Part shown: in pieces, positions 1-12,900 of the stretch
Position numbering within the stretch: position 1 is the stretch's first letter
Layout of the letters: every line of letters begins with the position of its first letter
Assembly (NCBI GenBank): GCA_033675265.1
Contig: JAUJYZ010000974.1
Coordinates: forward strand, 996,001-1,060,000
Length of the DNA: 64,000 nucleotides
Direction of reading: 5' to 3'
DNA from: Actinostola sp. cb2023
Taxonomy: Eukaryota > Cnidaria > Anthozoa > Actiniaria > Actinostolidae
Made by a program: the position numbers and the translations under genes
Notes under the pieces: generated by a model
The model's input: the letters and a program-made list of their open reading frames with translations, nothing else
Database searches by the model: none
Told to the model about the DNA's origin: nothing

Positions 1-118
1 GAGATGTTGTTCCCAGTCGAATTTAACTAAAACTACAACTTTTCCAACGACCGATAGTGTTTGTCACAGTAAATCATGTGGCTAAAAACATTAAATATCG
101 ATAAAAAAGGTTACTCAC

Positions 119-235
119 AAGAAACCAAGGTCTCGGTGCAGGAGGGCATGGCGGACAAGAAAACTTAGTAATGTCTTGTTTCTCATTGATATCGTCATGA
201 TAAAGCTGTGACCACGTATAGGCAAAAGAAGACAT
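119..235 (-). CDS. Candidate first coding exon of an unidentified gene
   Basis: A 39-codon reading frame opens with ATG at 235 and ends at a GTGAGT splice donor (intron starts at 118), in phase 0. The peptide begins MSSFAYTWSQLYHDD and ends in a Cys/Pro-rich stretch, CPPCPPAPRPWFL. I do not recognise it. It lies on the same strand as the MAK gene but does not resemble the usual MAK C-terminus, so it may be the first exon of another gene running off the left edge. The upstream frame is open for about 18 more codons, so the start is not certain. It could be a chance ORF; the sharp donor and balanced composition are the only support. Confidence 0.25.
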
Positions 236-261
236 CACAAACTTTTCACTTCTGTCGATAT

Positions 262-860
262 CGACTGGCTTGTCGCCTCTTCTTGCTCAAGCAATTACTT
301 TTTTATTTGCTTGCACATTGATAGCCTGCGTAGCACATTGATGGATTATATTTCGGCCAATTTAAACTGAAAAGTTGATTACAATTTTAATATTCTATTC
401 TCGATTAGCAATATCGATTAGAACGTTTTGGTTCTGCCAAGAATAGACGATTACATATCGTGTTAAAGTGCCTGTCACCCTTGTGAGCTTGTTTTAAAAA
501 TCTATTCAAAATAAACTGAATAGTTGGAGGGTTTAGTATTTTGTAATCTGAACCTTGTGTTTATGAGTCATAGAGGCTTGAAATATCATTCAAATCAGAT
601 GACGTCAACCCAGGCTTTTGCATAACTTATGTCTCTTCTTGCTCAATCAAATTTTTTTTAAATATTTGCTTATTATATTTCGGCCAATTTAAAAAAAGTT
701 GGTTAAAACTTTAATATTCTATTCTCGATTAGCATTATCATCCTAACTGAATAGTTGGAGGGTTCAGTATTGTAATCTGAACCTTGTGTTTATGAGAGGA
801 TTAAAATCTCGATATATATGTAAATCAGATGACGTCAACCCAGGCTTTTGTTCTTTACTG
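262..860. repeat. Diverged tandem duplication, AT-rich, two units
   Basis: Two blocks share order and sequence. Block 1 runs about 270-625 and block 2 about 625-857. Both contain 'tcttcttgctcaa', then 'ttatatttcggccaattta', 'tattctattctcgattagca', 'aactgaatagttggagggtt', and 'cagatgacgtcaacccaggc'. The copies differ by indels, so the duplication is old. No coding capacity is seen. The shared TGACGTCA palindrome is a possible CRE-like site but there is no gene start beside it. Confidence 0.6.
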
Positions 861-1043
861 TATAGAATTTATATAGTAAACCATTTATATAGACTGTGAA
901 TGTATTCTGCAAGTTTACAAATGTCAATACACAGCACAAGAACGTTTTAGTATAATAATGATATTAAACTACTTGGATCAGTTTCAGCTGCAGCTACAAC
1001 CTTCATCAGTAAGTTGTCTATACAAATATCGTTGTTGAATTGC

Positions 1044-1832
1044 CCATTACAAAAAAGAGCAGGGGACTGGGAACGAGTTTCTTAGAATTAATGTAATTAC
1101 GAAATTAAATTTATGACATGAAACAACATGTTGAAACTATCATATGTGCAAAGAAGTTTGATGTGACTTGAGTGAATTCTGTCGGAATTATAAACGTTTG
1201 AAATTTTACAATGAATGTATGGTTTGGGTAGACAACGCAAAAAAAATACAGAGTTTGTATGGGAAAATGTACATCTTTGATGCCCTCTAGCATCGTCAAT
1301 ATTAAGCCAAAGTTCACTAAACTTTCCAGACTAGCTAAGTTTGATCTGCTCTGTCAGAAAATGATGCCCATTTTTGCTAGTTTCTTATTGAACAAGACGC
1401 TCTGAGAGCGTTTTCTCGGCGGGTGTTGTTGTTGTGTAGTGATGTCTAGACAACGTCTCGTTACGATTACTTTCGCAGTGCGGGTCGGCTTATTGGCTTT
1501 GTTGAGTTTCTTGTAGAAAATACGTGATCATTCTCTGAGAGTATCTACCAGCAAGCTAGCGATCAGTTATCGACAAAATGACTTCAGTTTGTCATGAGCT
1601 TCGTCCGAAAGAAGAAGATTCCCAGTTCATCGAATCGAATGAGTCAAACGTGCACGTCTCGTATGAGCCTGCGATATACGTTTGAGCGCATGCGTTGTCA
1701 TGACGAATTGCCAATTTGTGACCGACGAAGAAAAAGAAAGCCCATTTTAAAACTCGGCGTCTGCCACAGGCAGCCCGCCGAGTAATTAGTTTTATGGACT
1801 TGGTCCCAGTCCCCTGCTCTTTTTTGTAATGG
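1044..1832. mobile_element. Non-autonomous DNA transposon with perfect 29-bp TIRs
   Basis: The left end (1044-1072, beginning CCATTACAAAAAAGAGC) and right end (1804-1832) are exact reverse complements over 29 bp. The interior has no transposase; its small ORFs lack recognisable domains. Near the right end, about 1763-1786, is a short hairpin with arms CTGCC and GGCAG around ACA. A related copy starts near 63377 at the other end of the window. A fragment like the right end also lies at about 10471-10494. I could not define a target-site duplication. Confidence 0.8.
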
Positions 1833-2025
1833 CCAATTGTTCATATCGTGTTCTCTGAATGTAAAACCCATTTTCTTGACGTTTTATATATTAACTGAGA
1901 TATCTTAAAACATCTAACTGAGTCCATACTCGATAATACTAACTCTTTGGTGTCGATTTACACTGCAATACATAGTGAAAGGCCTCTAAACATACAGGTA
2001 TATAACAGTGCTGTCTGCGTCTCAC

Positions 2026-5000
2026 CTTATTTTGAAGACCTGACATATTGCTACCCTCAATCTCGTTCAAAATGGACTCAAATTCATCTGTGCTGTCTTT
2101 TACGTTCACAGCACCACCACCCCATCTCTTCCTACCACTATTGTAACTCTGTAAAGGAGCCTTGGCAACAGGCTGACTCTTGCCACTTGATGGGTTCTCG
2201 TCTTCAAAGCCTCTTTTAGCTGAAGCCTTATCTGAAGGGTGTTGGGTAGTGGTTTGTTTTGGAGGCTTGTTCTCTATCGCAATCTTTGTTTGTTTAAGAA
2301 GATTTTGACCCACTTGAAAGTATGGGTACTTTAGAGCCTGGGCTGCTGTTGGTCGTTTCTTTGGGTCCCACATCATTAAGTCGCGCATCAATTGTATTGC
2401 TTCAGGACTTGCATTGGGTATTAGCTGCTTGAGCGGTGTTGGTACCTTAATTAAAAAAAAATTCAGACTGCAATAGAAGAAGCTTGGACTAGTACAGCGG
2501 AATTACCTTTGGGATCATACAAAGTGTCTGTAATAACAAAGTGTTTGAGTCATTACTATCATCATTCATCACCATCATCCATCATCACATCCATCCATTA
2601 CCATCTCCATCATCACCATCATCACATCCATCCATCACCATCATTCATCACCCATCATCACATCCATCCATTACCATCTCCATCATCACCATCGTCATCC
2701 ATCCATCCATCATCCATCCATCATCTCATCACCATCATCACATCCATCCATCACCATCATCACATCCATCCATCACCATCATCACATCCATCCATCACCA
2801 TCATTATTTGCACTCCACCATCGTCATCCATCCATCCATCACCATCATCACATCCATCCATCACCATCATCCATCACCATCCATCCATCATCATCATTAT
2901 TTGCACTCCACCATCATCATCCATCACCATCATCCATCACCATCATTATTTGCACTCCACCATCATCATCCATCCATCCATCCATTACCATCATCCATCA
3001 CCGTCATTATTTGCACTCCACCATCATCATCCATCTCCATCATCCATCCATTACCATCATCCATCACCGTCATTATTTGCACTCCACCATCATCATCCAT
3101 CCATTACCATCATCCATCACCGTCATTATTTGCACTCCACCATCATCATCCATCCATCATCCATCCATTACCATCATCCATAGGGCTGTCCACAAGTTGC
3201 TCCAAATTGTTTAAAAAGATGCTCAAAATTTCTCAGAAAGTTGCTCCAAAACTCTAAAAGTCGCTCAAAAGTTGCTCCAAAATCTTAAAGTTGCTACAAT
3301 GTTGCTTCGTATTTACTATAATAAGATGCTAATTACCCAATCAAAGGAATATTTCTAACCGTTTTTCTTATTATTTTTTCCTTATAATATAGCTTGTTAA
3401 CAGGAATTTACATTTTCTTTTTTATAGACGGCAAATCGTGCAATTTCACACTACCACCCTCCCCTCCCTCCCCTCTTTGCCACAGTCTCCCCTCCCCTGT
3501 CTATGTAAAATATTTATATTTTTACTTTACTTTCATAGTTTTCATTTCCTTTCGGCTTCATTCATTCTTTATCTTTTGATTTTAATTTCCTGTACCCTTC
3601 ATTTTATTTTCTATCTCTCTACCCACATTTCATTTTATTTTTTACTTTCTATTTTCATCCTTTTTTATCATTTCACATACAGCCACTGTTCTCTCTTTCT
3701 TTCCATATGTAGTAGATACATGTATGTCTATGTATTTACTATGCCTTCTATAAAAAGTAACCGCTGACCAACTGAATCACCTTTTCAAATAACCACAGGC
3801 AGCCCACTACTACTCCAAATGCACTAACCCAGTCCTGATCACTGCATGCTGTTTACAAACTGTATTATCTCGACCCAAAAAGCGAAACAAACGAATTTTA
3901 GTGCTTAATAGGCCTGCTTAATTTGTTTTAATTTGTGGAAATGTTTAAGAAAGAAAGAAGTTGCTCAAAAGAAAAAAAGTTGCTCGAAATAAAAATAGTT
4001 GCCCGAAATCGGAAAAGTTGCGCAAAAGTTGCCAAGCAACTTGTGGACAGCCCTAATCATCCATCACCGTCATTATTTGCACTCCACCATCATCATCCAT
4101 CCATCATCCATCCATTACCATCATCCATCAACGTCATTATTTGCACTCCACCATCGTCATCCATCCATCCATCCATCCATCACCATCATCGTCATTATTT
4201 GCACTCCACCATCATCATCCATCCATCATCCATCCATCACCCATCACCGTCATTATTTGCACTCCACCATCGTCATCCATCCATCCATCCATCACCATCA
4301 TCGTCATTATTTGCACTCCACCATCATCATCCATCCATCACCATCATCCATCACCGTCATTATTTGCACTCCACCATCGTCATCCATCCATCACCATCAT
4401 CCATCACCGTCATTATTTGCACTCCACCATCATCATCCATCCATCATCCATCCATCATCCATCACCGTCATTATTTGCACTCCACCATCGTCATCCATCC
4501 ATCCATTACCATCATCCATCACCGTCATTATTTGCACTCCACCATCATCATCCATCCATCATCCATCCATCACCGTCATCCATCATTATTTGCACTCCAC
4601 CATCATCATCCATCTATCACCATCATTCATCCATCATTTCATCACCATCATCACCCATCCATCCATCATCACCATCATCCATCCATCATTTCATCATCCA
4701 TCACCATCCATCATCACCACCCACCATCAAATGTTACTATATATCTTACCATTTGTGGAAACTTGAAATTCATAGCACTTGCCAGTTTGTGCCCTTCAGG
4801 CCATTCCTCCTAAAGTAATGACAACATTAGAATGATTCCATGTGTGGTGCGTTCAACTACTGTAGGTACATCTCAGTATTATGTACCTTGATTGGAGTTC
4901 CTAGGACAGAGGTGACTTTAAATATTTCATCCACTTCACTACTACCAGGGAATAATGGTCTAAGTGTATAAAGTTCTGCCATTATACAACCTATGGCCCA

Positions 5001-8000
5001 CATGTCAATAGGGGAACTATATCCTGTTGATCTTAGCAGTACCTCTGGAGCCCTATACCTGTAGGAAAAGTGTATACTTATGTTATGAACTGTTCCAAGT
5101 TCATACCTAATTACAATATCTAATAATAATATGAATATATTTCTAATAATAATAATATATTTATTTGATTGTTACGGTAAGCGTTTTTGGGCTTCTCAGG
5201 AAAAAGCGTTATATAAATACATTATATATAGAGGATATTACATGGCTGTGCGGAGGAGATACAATGTATAGAATTTATCTTTGAGTGCCGAGAAATATAT
5301 CTCACGAGTGAACGCAGCAAACGAGTGCAATATTTCTCAACATGAGAAGATAAAGCAGCCATGTAATTTACTACATGCAAAGAGAACTGGTAGATGTTCT
5401 TACCATCGTGTAGACACATAATCTGTGTATGGAGGTCTTGATCTGATTTCTCTAGCCAAACCAAAGTCAGCGATCTTCACTAGTCGATTCCCTTGGTCTC
5501 GGTCTTGTGCAGAACACAGTAAATTCTCAGGCTTCATATCACGATGAAAGAAACCTGGTAATAAACAATTTATTACATGCAAACTCATTAATAATTCATG
5601 AGCAATTTATCTAATATAATGGCTGTCCAATTGGCCCTTTATCCACCCATGGCCATTACACTCTTCGTTATTGATATACTTATTTACCTTTAGCTGCATG
5701 ACCACCCTTGAAATTCAATTTTACTTCCATTTGAGCAAAATAAACTATTACTACTACTAATAAATTTATTACTATGTACTAGCTAAGCATGTTGTGATTT
5801 TATAGGGTATAGACGCTATATAAGGACTTTAGTATTATTATTATTGAGATAAGAAACCCATTGCTGTTATTATCCTTGAGAATTGACATTTTTAATCATG
5901 GCAATCTAAAGCCAAAGATAATAAGAGCACAGCATGATTATTTAACTTATTAGTCACCAAAGGCGAGGTGAATATCGGTGAATAATAACCGAGACGAAGT
6001 CGAGGTTATTATCACTGCTATTCACTGAGCCTGAGGTGACTAATTGTTTTAGTAGAATTACACAGGTGATTAACAAGCATTTTAAAGAAAATAATTCTTT
6101 ATTTCATATTTCCATTTTGTCAAAACGCTGTAGGTAACTATCGAGAAATAGTCCGAAGTTCTCGACCAATCAGCGCACTTGATTTTCTATACATGAGGAG
6201 CCCCGACCCCAAACTTTTTGTCCCAGCAGGATAGCTGTGATGTGTTTGCCTAGGGTTACTAGTTCGCAAAGCCAATTAGTCTTGGTCCAATAAGTTCGTT
6301 CTACTGACACATTAATCACAGACAATTCTTACACAACATGATAAACAATTGCGGGTCATCGACGAGTTTTGGCGCTAGAATCAAAATATAATTCTTTGTG
6401 AGCTTTATTTCCACTGTTGGGTTGTCTAAAATATGGAAAATGTCACCTGGAAATGTGGGTAAGATATTCGTCGAGTACATTCAGGTATTGCCCGTCTGAC
6501 TTTGAGACAAATACGAGATTTTATGCTGCAAACGTTCTGAAACCGACACAGACTAATGTGACTAATCGTAGAGTACTCAACTTTATATTGCTAAACCCCA
6601 ATGCTTTTGGGTGGCGCACCTGAAGGCAGGGTAGATTGTTCGGGTGGCACACCTGATATTCTATGCCTTGGGTATAGCATTGAACTTGAAACACAGACTG
6701 ATAATACTAATCGCAGAGTACTGACATAACTCAACTTTATATTGCTAAACCCCAATGCTTTTGGGTGGCGCACCTGAAGGCAGGGTAGATTGTTCGGGTG
6801 GCACGCCTGATATTCTATGGGTAAAGCATTGAACTTGAAACACAGACTAAAATACTAATCGCAAAGTAGGCTGACAACTCAACTTAATTTGTATTGCTAA
6901 ACCGGCAATGATTTGTGGCGGCACGCCTGACTCGCTCGATATTCTATGGGTAGAGCATTGAACGTTTGATCAGTATCAATATTATTTTAATAGAGACAAA
7001 ATGTATCTTATTCACTTATTGGCCATATCTTTCTAAAATCAGTAAATATAAATCTACGACTAGTAATTCACGTCCCAGCATGAGCCTGGCCTACACCGAT
7101 GTATCGGGTACACTACCCCGCTGTGTTAATCCACCACAAATATGCATTTTGCGAGGCTTTTTTTGCTTTGCAAAACAAAAATGTTAGGGTCGGGGCTCGT
7201 CATGATCACCTGTGTAATTCTACTAAAGTTAGTTAGTAACCTTTGTTAATACAGGGTAACCTATTCAGCGGCTGGTATCCATAGAGGCCCTGCATAACTT
7301 ATCAAACTAATTATTGTATTTCACAATATATAATTATGGATTGTTATGCATCGAGTCCGTGGATATTCTGTCCCATGGTTATTATAAACTTCACAAGTTA
7401 GAGACTACAGTATTTGAGATAAATCAGCTGCTTAAAATGTCCATTTAGTTAGATGATATTAAGCTTTGCATGAGGTTAATTACTCTCTTGTGCCGGCTCC
7501 AATTCTCAAGGGGACACTAAATTAATAAGTACTGTACCTTTTGTTTTCTTAACAATTAAGTCAGTATATTATTATACACATGGGTCTAATGATTATTCAG
7601 TTATCATTTAACTCTTTTTGAAAGCAAAACACAATGGCTCAAAAACATTTTGTATAGTCTGAATGCCACTTAATAAATCCAGGTTCTGTCTTCAGTGACA
7701 ATACATATTAATATGCAAACTAAAAATACATACAGCTAATATTCAATAACTTGACAGATAGTGTAATAACTGTGGATATTCCATAAGCTCTGTAACTACC
7801 TTTACAAGCTGCCATAGGGTGAGGAAAATATGAGGAATGAGAGAATTTAAATATGTTCAAATGTAAATTGGTACAATGTATTATTTGCCAGACCATAAAA
7901 TAAGGGATTTATTATTTCACGTACATGTACTGCATTTTAAATGTCATGGTTCAAATATCAAGTTCAGTCATTCTTGCTCTGTTTGTGCATGCTACTGTGT

Positions 8001-8901
8001 TATATACACAACCATGCATGCATTGCTTACCATGCTTGTGTATGAATGCTAGTCCTTGTAGAATTTGGTAGATTACATTCCTTATGACAGACTCAGGAAG
8101 TAATTTATCACTGTAAAATACAAAAGACAAGCAGAAACTATAACAAATACTTCTTATATTCTGATAACATGTACAAAGGAACATCAACTGCATAAACCCT
8201 TCCCTGACTCATAAGAAAACAATGACTAGAGCTAAATTCACAAGTCATTCTTACCTATTCTTCATCATCTGATACAGATTTTCTTTCATGTATTCAAATA
8301 CGAAGTAAAGATGATCATTTTCTCGAATCACCTCTTTTAATTTTACAACATTTGCATGATTTAACTTTCTAAGGGACTGCAAAATAAAAATAATCATTTA
8401 TCTCAAAAAAATTATTTGTGGAAGGTTATTGCCAATGTGCATGTGAATAAAATCAATTTCACAAATAAGAATTTACAGAAAGCAAGTAATATTGACTGTA
8501 GGAAGCAGAACTACATAACTAATTGATACATGCAATGTTACCTTCACTTCTCTCAAACCCAAACATTCTTCCCAAGAATAGAACTTCTTTTTCATTCTGA
8601 AAATTCAATGAACTTTGATAAGAACACTTCCAATAATCAGATAAGACACGAAAACAATTGCAGACAAAATTTGTACATTCATAATTGAGTACAGCACCCT
8701 AAGAAATTAGACGTATAGAAATTAATACGGGTATGGTGAACGTAATTGCAAGATTATCGAATCGATCCGATCGCGTTTTTAGTGTTAAATAGGAACTCAC
8801 TTTTTTATGGCAACTGTTTCTCCAGTTTCTTGGTTCCTGGCCAGCACAACAGAACCATAGGTTCCGTCTCCAAGTTGTTTGATGCTTTGATAACGATGCA
8901 T
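2026..8901 (-). CDS. MAK: MAK/CILK1-family serine/threonine kinase, 3' end missing
   Basis: Kinase of the male germ cell-associated/ciliogenesis group, which in animals controls cilium length and intraflagellar transport. Eight exons (descending): 8901-8801, 8596-8542, 8376-8255, 8110-8031, 5554-5404, 5058-4887, 4809-4750, 2445-2026; all junctions keep frame, giving 387 residues in the window. Visible: glycine loop GDGTYGSV (11-18), catalytic K33, HRDMKPEN (123-130), DFG (149-151), TDY activation motif (163-165), then RYPYFQVG-like YPYFQVGQ after WDPKKRPTA. There is a 6-residue insert after LLC compared with human MAK. The tail is Lys/Ser-rich. Exon 8 ends at AAG|GTGAGA without a stop, so at least one further exon lies below 2025 or outside the window. 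MAK versus CILK1 cannot be separated here; HRDM favours MAK. It is divergent from MYG1. Confidence 0.93.
2550..4735. repeat. ATCC/ATC microsatellite, split by a transposon, in MAK intron 7
   Basis: Degenerate (CATCCATC)n and (ATC)n runs fill 2550-3180 and 4057-4735. A higher-order unit, containing 'cattatttgcactccaccatc', recurs many times in both halves, so this is a compound minisatellite and not a plain microsatellite. The halves were one array before the element at 3181-4056 inserted. His/Pro/Ser ORFs across it are artefacts of composition. Confidence 0.9.
3181..4056. mobile_element. hAT-like non-autonomous transposon with 8-bp target duplication
   Basis: The left end starts TAGGGCTGTCCACAAGTTGC and the right end is its reverse complement. 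It is flanked on both sides by ATCATCCA (3173-3180 and 4057-4064), the 8-bp duplication expected for the hAT superfamily, although the repeat host makes a chance match easy. Subterminal regions carry many copies of a GTTGCTC(C)AAA-type motif, at about 3193-3300 and 3957-4030, which is typical of transposase-binding subterminal repeats. No transposase ORF is present. Confidence 0.85.
6048..7227. mobile_element. Foldback-type element with 23-bp inverted repeats, MAK intron 4
   Basis: 6048-6070 and 7205-7227 are exact reverse complements (TTTAGTAGAATTACACAGG...). An inner pair, 'gagccccgacc', occurs close to both ends (near 6200 and 7190). The inside carries three tandem copies of a unit of about 154 bp between roughly 6555 and 6965, each containing 'gggtggcgcacctgaagg' or a diverged form. 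No coding region was recognised. The element sits in the 2.5-kb intron between kinase exons 4 and 5. Confidence 0.65.
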
Positions 8902-9919
8902 TTTGTAGATCGAAAAACACGAAGATTGTTATCTTAAATGAACGAGAACGTGGCAAAATGTCTCAGGTTATGAGCCTTTCTCCATGATATTTCTCTTTTA
9001 CGAGAACTATAATCAATCTTCAAGCTGCTTGTTAGGCTTTGCCATGAAAAATATTTCTGTTTCTTCTGTTCTAACTCAGTTCTATGCAAACATCTTCACC
9101 TTCGCCATTAAGGCAACAGAAAACCAGCCAAATTATCCTCGAATTCAATTCCTTGTCGACAAAATATAATCCACACAGCTTCTTCAATACTTGAAGTTTC
9201 GCTATATGTCAAATCGTCAGCGATCGGGGTATCTTTGAGCTCAAACAATATCTTACAAATTGGCAAACCAACAGAAGTTTTTCTTCAATTACAGTTTTTC
9301 TTCCGACTATAATATTCAAGCCCATAATGCTTTGCAAAGTATAATGTTGCTAGGCAACGTGCTAGATCGTCCCATTTCAGATAAACAAAAATTATAATGA
9401 CGTCAAGAGCAGGTGTTCTTCTTGAGTTTTCCGAAAAACGGCTATTTTATTATAATTAACTTTTATTTTTACAATTTCTAAGGACCCAAACAATACTTGT
9501 TTGAAAGCCATCCCAGTTGGGTAAGAGTTGTTTTCATCTGATGTTTCACTCCGAGACAATGAGTATCTGCTTCACAATTAAAGGCAGCATCATTCATACA
9601 GTAGTTTTGACGCAAAATCACGAAATGGTTGTCAATTCACTATTTAGAGTTTATTTTCAGACACGTTTATGGTACGGAGTCAAGTCGCCCTTTTGAAAAA
9701 GATTTGTGCGTGAAATTAGAAAAAAAGGAGATTATTTGCCCGTTTATCTGTTTCAGTTTATTTTATTTACAGTACAACGAAAACAATAAGAACCAACTAG
9801 TTTTAACTGAGAAATGAAAATACAATACAACAAAAGATAAATATTTTTGTTGTTGTTGTGAACACTGAACGAGAGTTTTGGGATACCTGTGGTGCTATCC
9901 CATAATCCATTGCAACTAC
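8902..9919. promoter_or_regulatory. Divergent intergenic region MAK / MYG1
   Basis: About 1 kb separates the MAK start codon (8901, -) from the proposed MYG1 start codon (9920, +). It must hold both promoters. I see no TATA box in a convincing place and no repeats of note. A TGACGTCA-like 'atgacgtcaag' is at about 9398. The short ORFs here have no recognisable products. Confidence 0.4.
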
Positions 9920-12900
9920 ATGTTTTCCCGCGTGTCGGGAAATCGAATACATTCACTTTGCAGTTTGCTTTGGAAAAGAAAAAACATCGCTACAAGTTGT
10001 TACGGTGAGAAAAAAGAAATCTAAATATGCGAGATGGCGTAGCAAGATGATTCTGAGGCAATTTGTGATAGAGTCAATAGAACGTGTAGCTTTTCTCAGT
10101 GCCCGTTCCCTTGTCACATGTCGTTAGCCTTTGATTCAGTGTGTCTGTTTTCAGTGGAACTTGAATGATCTTTCATTCTTTCTTTCAAAAGTTATAGAGG
10201 TGTCTGGTTTAGAGTGCAGACACTATATCCGTGAAACAAAATATTGGAGTGTAATGATATTTTTATTGCTTTAATAGACAATTCATACAGTAGCAGCAAC
10301 CAGAATATCATCAAGCATTTTGATTTCTTTTCACACTGCTTTGTACTGTTCATACTCTACAATGCTACACTCACAAATTAATGTGACAATCTTTAATTTG
10401 AAGAAGTTTTAAAAACATTTAGAAACAAAACAGCAATGAGCAGTGAATGAGCTTTTTAAAAATGTTATAACTTGGCCCCAGTCCCCCGCTCGCTTAGAAC
10501 ATGCCAGTATATCTACATGTACATTTCTCTTACAGTTTCACTAAAAGTGCATTTCATGGAAATGGAGACAGTGTTGCCGAAAAAGCCACACCTAGAGAAG
10601 AAAATAGGAACACATAATGGCACCTTTCACTGTGATGAAGTTCTTGCTTGTTTTATGTTGAAGCAGCTCCCTGAATACAAAGATGCTGAAATCATCAGAA
10701 CAAGGGACCCAGCGCTGTTAGACCAGTGTGATATTGTTGTCGATGTTGGAGGAGTATATGAACCAGACAAGCATCGATATGATCATCATCAAAGGTGACA
10801 AATACTTAGTTTAATTTCCACTACTTTTTCTAGTACATGACACAAGAGAAATGAATTAGGATTCATGTAGAAAAATGTGCTGGATTGCAAGCTCTTGCCA
10901 TCCAATGCATTTTCCAAACAAAATCTTAGAAAACGTTTGATTTTATTTTTAATGTCATTTCTCCAGTGTCAGACATTATGAGCTGAAACTTTGCCCTTTC
11001 ACTTATTTCAAGCTGCTCTTTTCATTTCTGGAGTTCATTGTGACACTGCTGTCCAATTAAGGGGGTGGGATCATATGACCTCTTAGTACAATCTTGCCTA
11101 TTTAAGGTATTTTTGTTTTGTTCTCTAGGAGTTTCACCGGAAACATGCAAAGCCTTACAGATTCTCGTAAACCATGGACAACGAAACTAAGCAGTGCTGG
11201 TCTAGTATACCTACATTTCGGCCATCGAGTATTAGGGGAGATCATGTCTTTACCTGTCAATGATCTCATTACTGATAAGATTTATGATAACGTATATACT
11301 AATTTTATTGAAGAAGTAGATGCAATTGACAATGGTGTTAACCAAACTGACGATGAACCCAGGTGAGCTACAAAACTTTTTTCTCATATTATAATTAAGA
11401 GCAAAAACTAGCGATGTGCAATAATTATTTTGAAATGTTGTATATAAATAATTGATTTCACATCACTAGTTTTTGCTATTAAATGTTTACAGAAAGTTAA
11501 TTTAATTAGTATTATATAATTCTCTTGGTTTGTAGAATGTATGTCTCTACATCATTGTTTCTTGTGTCAAATAGATATGAAATCACAACGCATTTGAGTG
11601 CAAGAGTTGGTGGATGCAATCCTAAATGGAATGATCCTGACCCACAACCTGATGTAAGCTTATAAGTACCTCTCATTTGGTGCCCATTAAAATAGTATCA
11701 TATTGAAAGGATATAAAAACAACCCACACATTTACACAAATAGGAATGAATAAATGGATTAAATAAATGAATGAATGAATAATAGACCTTTTTACCGATA
11801 TGGTGGCCATTTTGGATTCTATTGTTTTGGCTAAAACATTATGGGATGCTCAGGGTGCAAATGACCCAAAAACTGTAGAGAGTGGAGTCACGTCAATATA
11901 TATTATTTTTCTATGTCACTCTAGCCATAGTGTTGTATGACTTAATATCTACATGTTTTGTGTATTGTTGTATAATTTTGTACAGATCATTGCTTTAAAT
12001 TAGGTTTTCGTAGTTTTTCATGGCCAAATGGTTACTAGCTTGCACCCTGGGCATCCCATAATTTCTCCATAATTCAAGATGGCCGCCGTATCTGTAAAAA
12101 GGTCTATTATAATAGGACAGTAGGGTTATTCTTATCATCACAGGTACAATTTCAGAAGGCATTAGAGATCGCTGGAGCCGAGTTTTTAGACAAAGTTTTG
12201 TATTATAAAGACTGTTGGCTTCCAGCAAGAAGCTTGGTTCAAAAAGCCATTAAACAACGATATGAGGTACATGTAAATGGTTTAACGCTCATGATCCTTT
12301 GTGCACACAAGGTATTGTTGTGACTTAGAAGGGCCATAAGTTTTTCAGCTCAAGCTGTAATATGTTTTTTCCCTTGTAAAATAAAGTTTTTATATATTTT
12401 TTATTATTTAATGTGATAGTATGTGCTTGCCTGTGAACGGCACAGTGTGCTGGATGTGGCACATTTATTATGTTGAATGTGATTGTGAGTCTAGAATGTG
12501 ATCGTATGTGCTTGATTTTGACTGATTTTCAAGTTCTTGAATTTTGCACCATTTGGCCTACCATACCCCTCCCCCTCTGTGGTCCCTGAATTTTGGTGAC
12601 AATAGAAAGGCCAACGAGTCTCACGACACGACCATGCATCACAAGAATCACACGAAATGTGTTTTTATTCAAAGGTTGATAAAAGTGGAGAAATCTTAGA
12701 ACTGGAAGGTGCAGGATGCCCTTGGAAACACCACTTGTATGAACTTGAACAAGAACTTGATGTTGAAAAACCCATTAAGTTTGTTATTTATGCTGATAAT
12801 AATGGCAAATGGAGAGTTCAGGTAACCAGTCTATGAGATAGAGAAGGAAGGAAACTACAAAGAACATGTCTGACTTAAAACTTAGTACAGTGTATCTAAC

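Noticed and set aside
2509..4818. His/Pro/Ser-rich ORFs up to 292 codons
   Set aside because: Translation of an ATCC/ATC microsatellite in three frames; no conserved domain, and they lie in a MAK intron.
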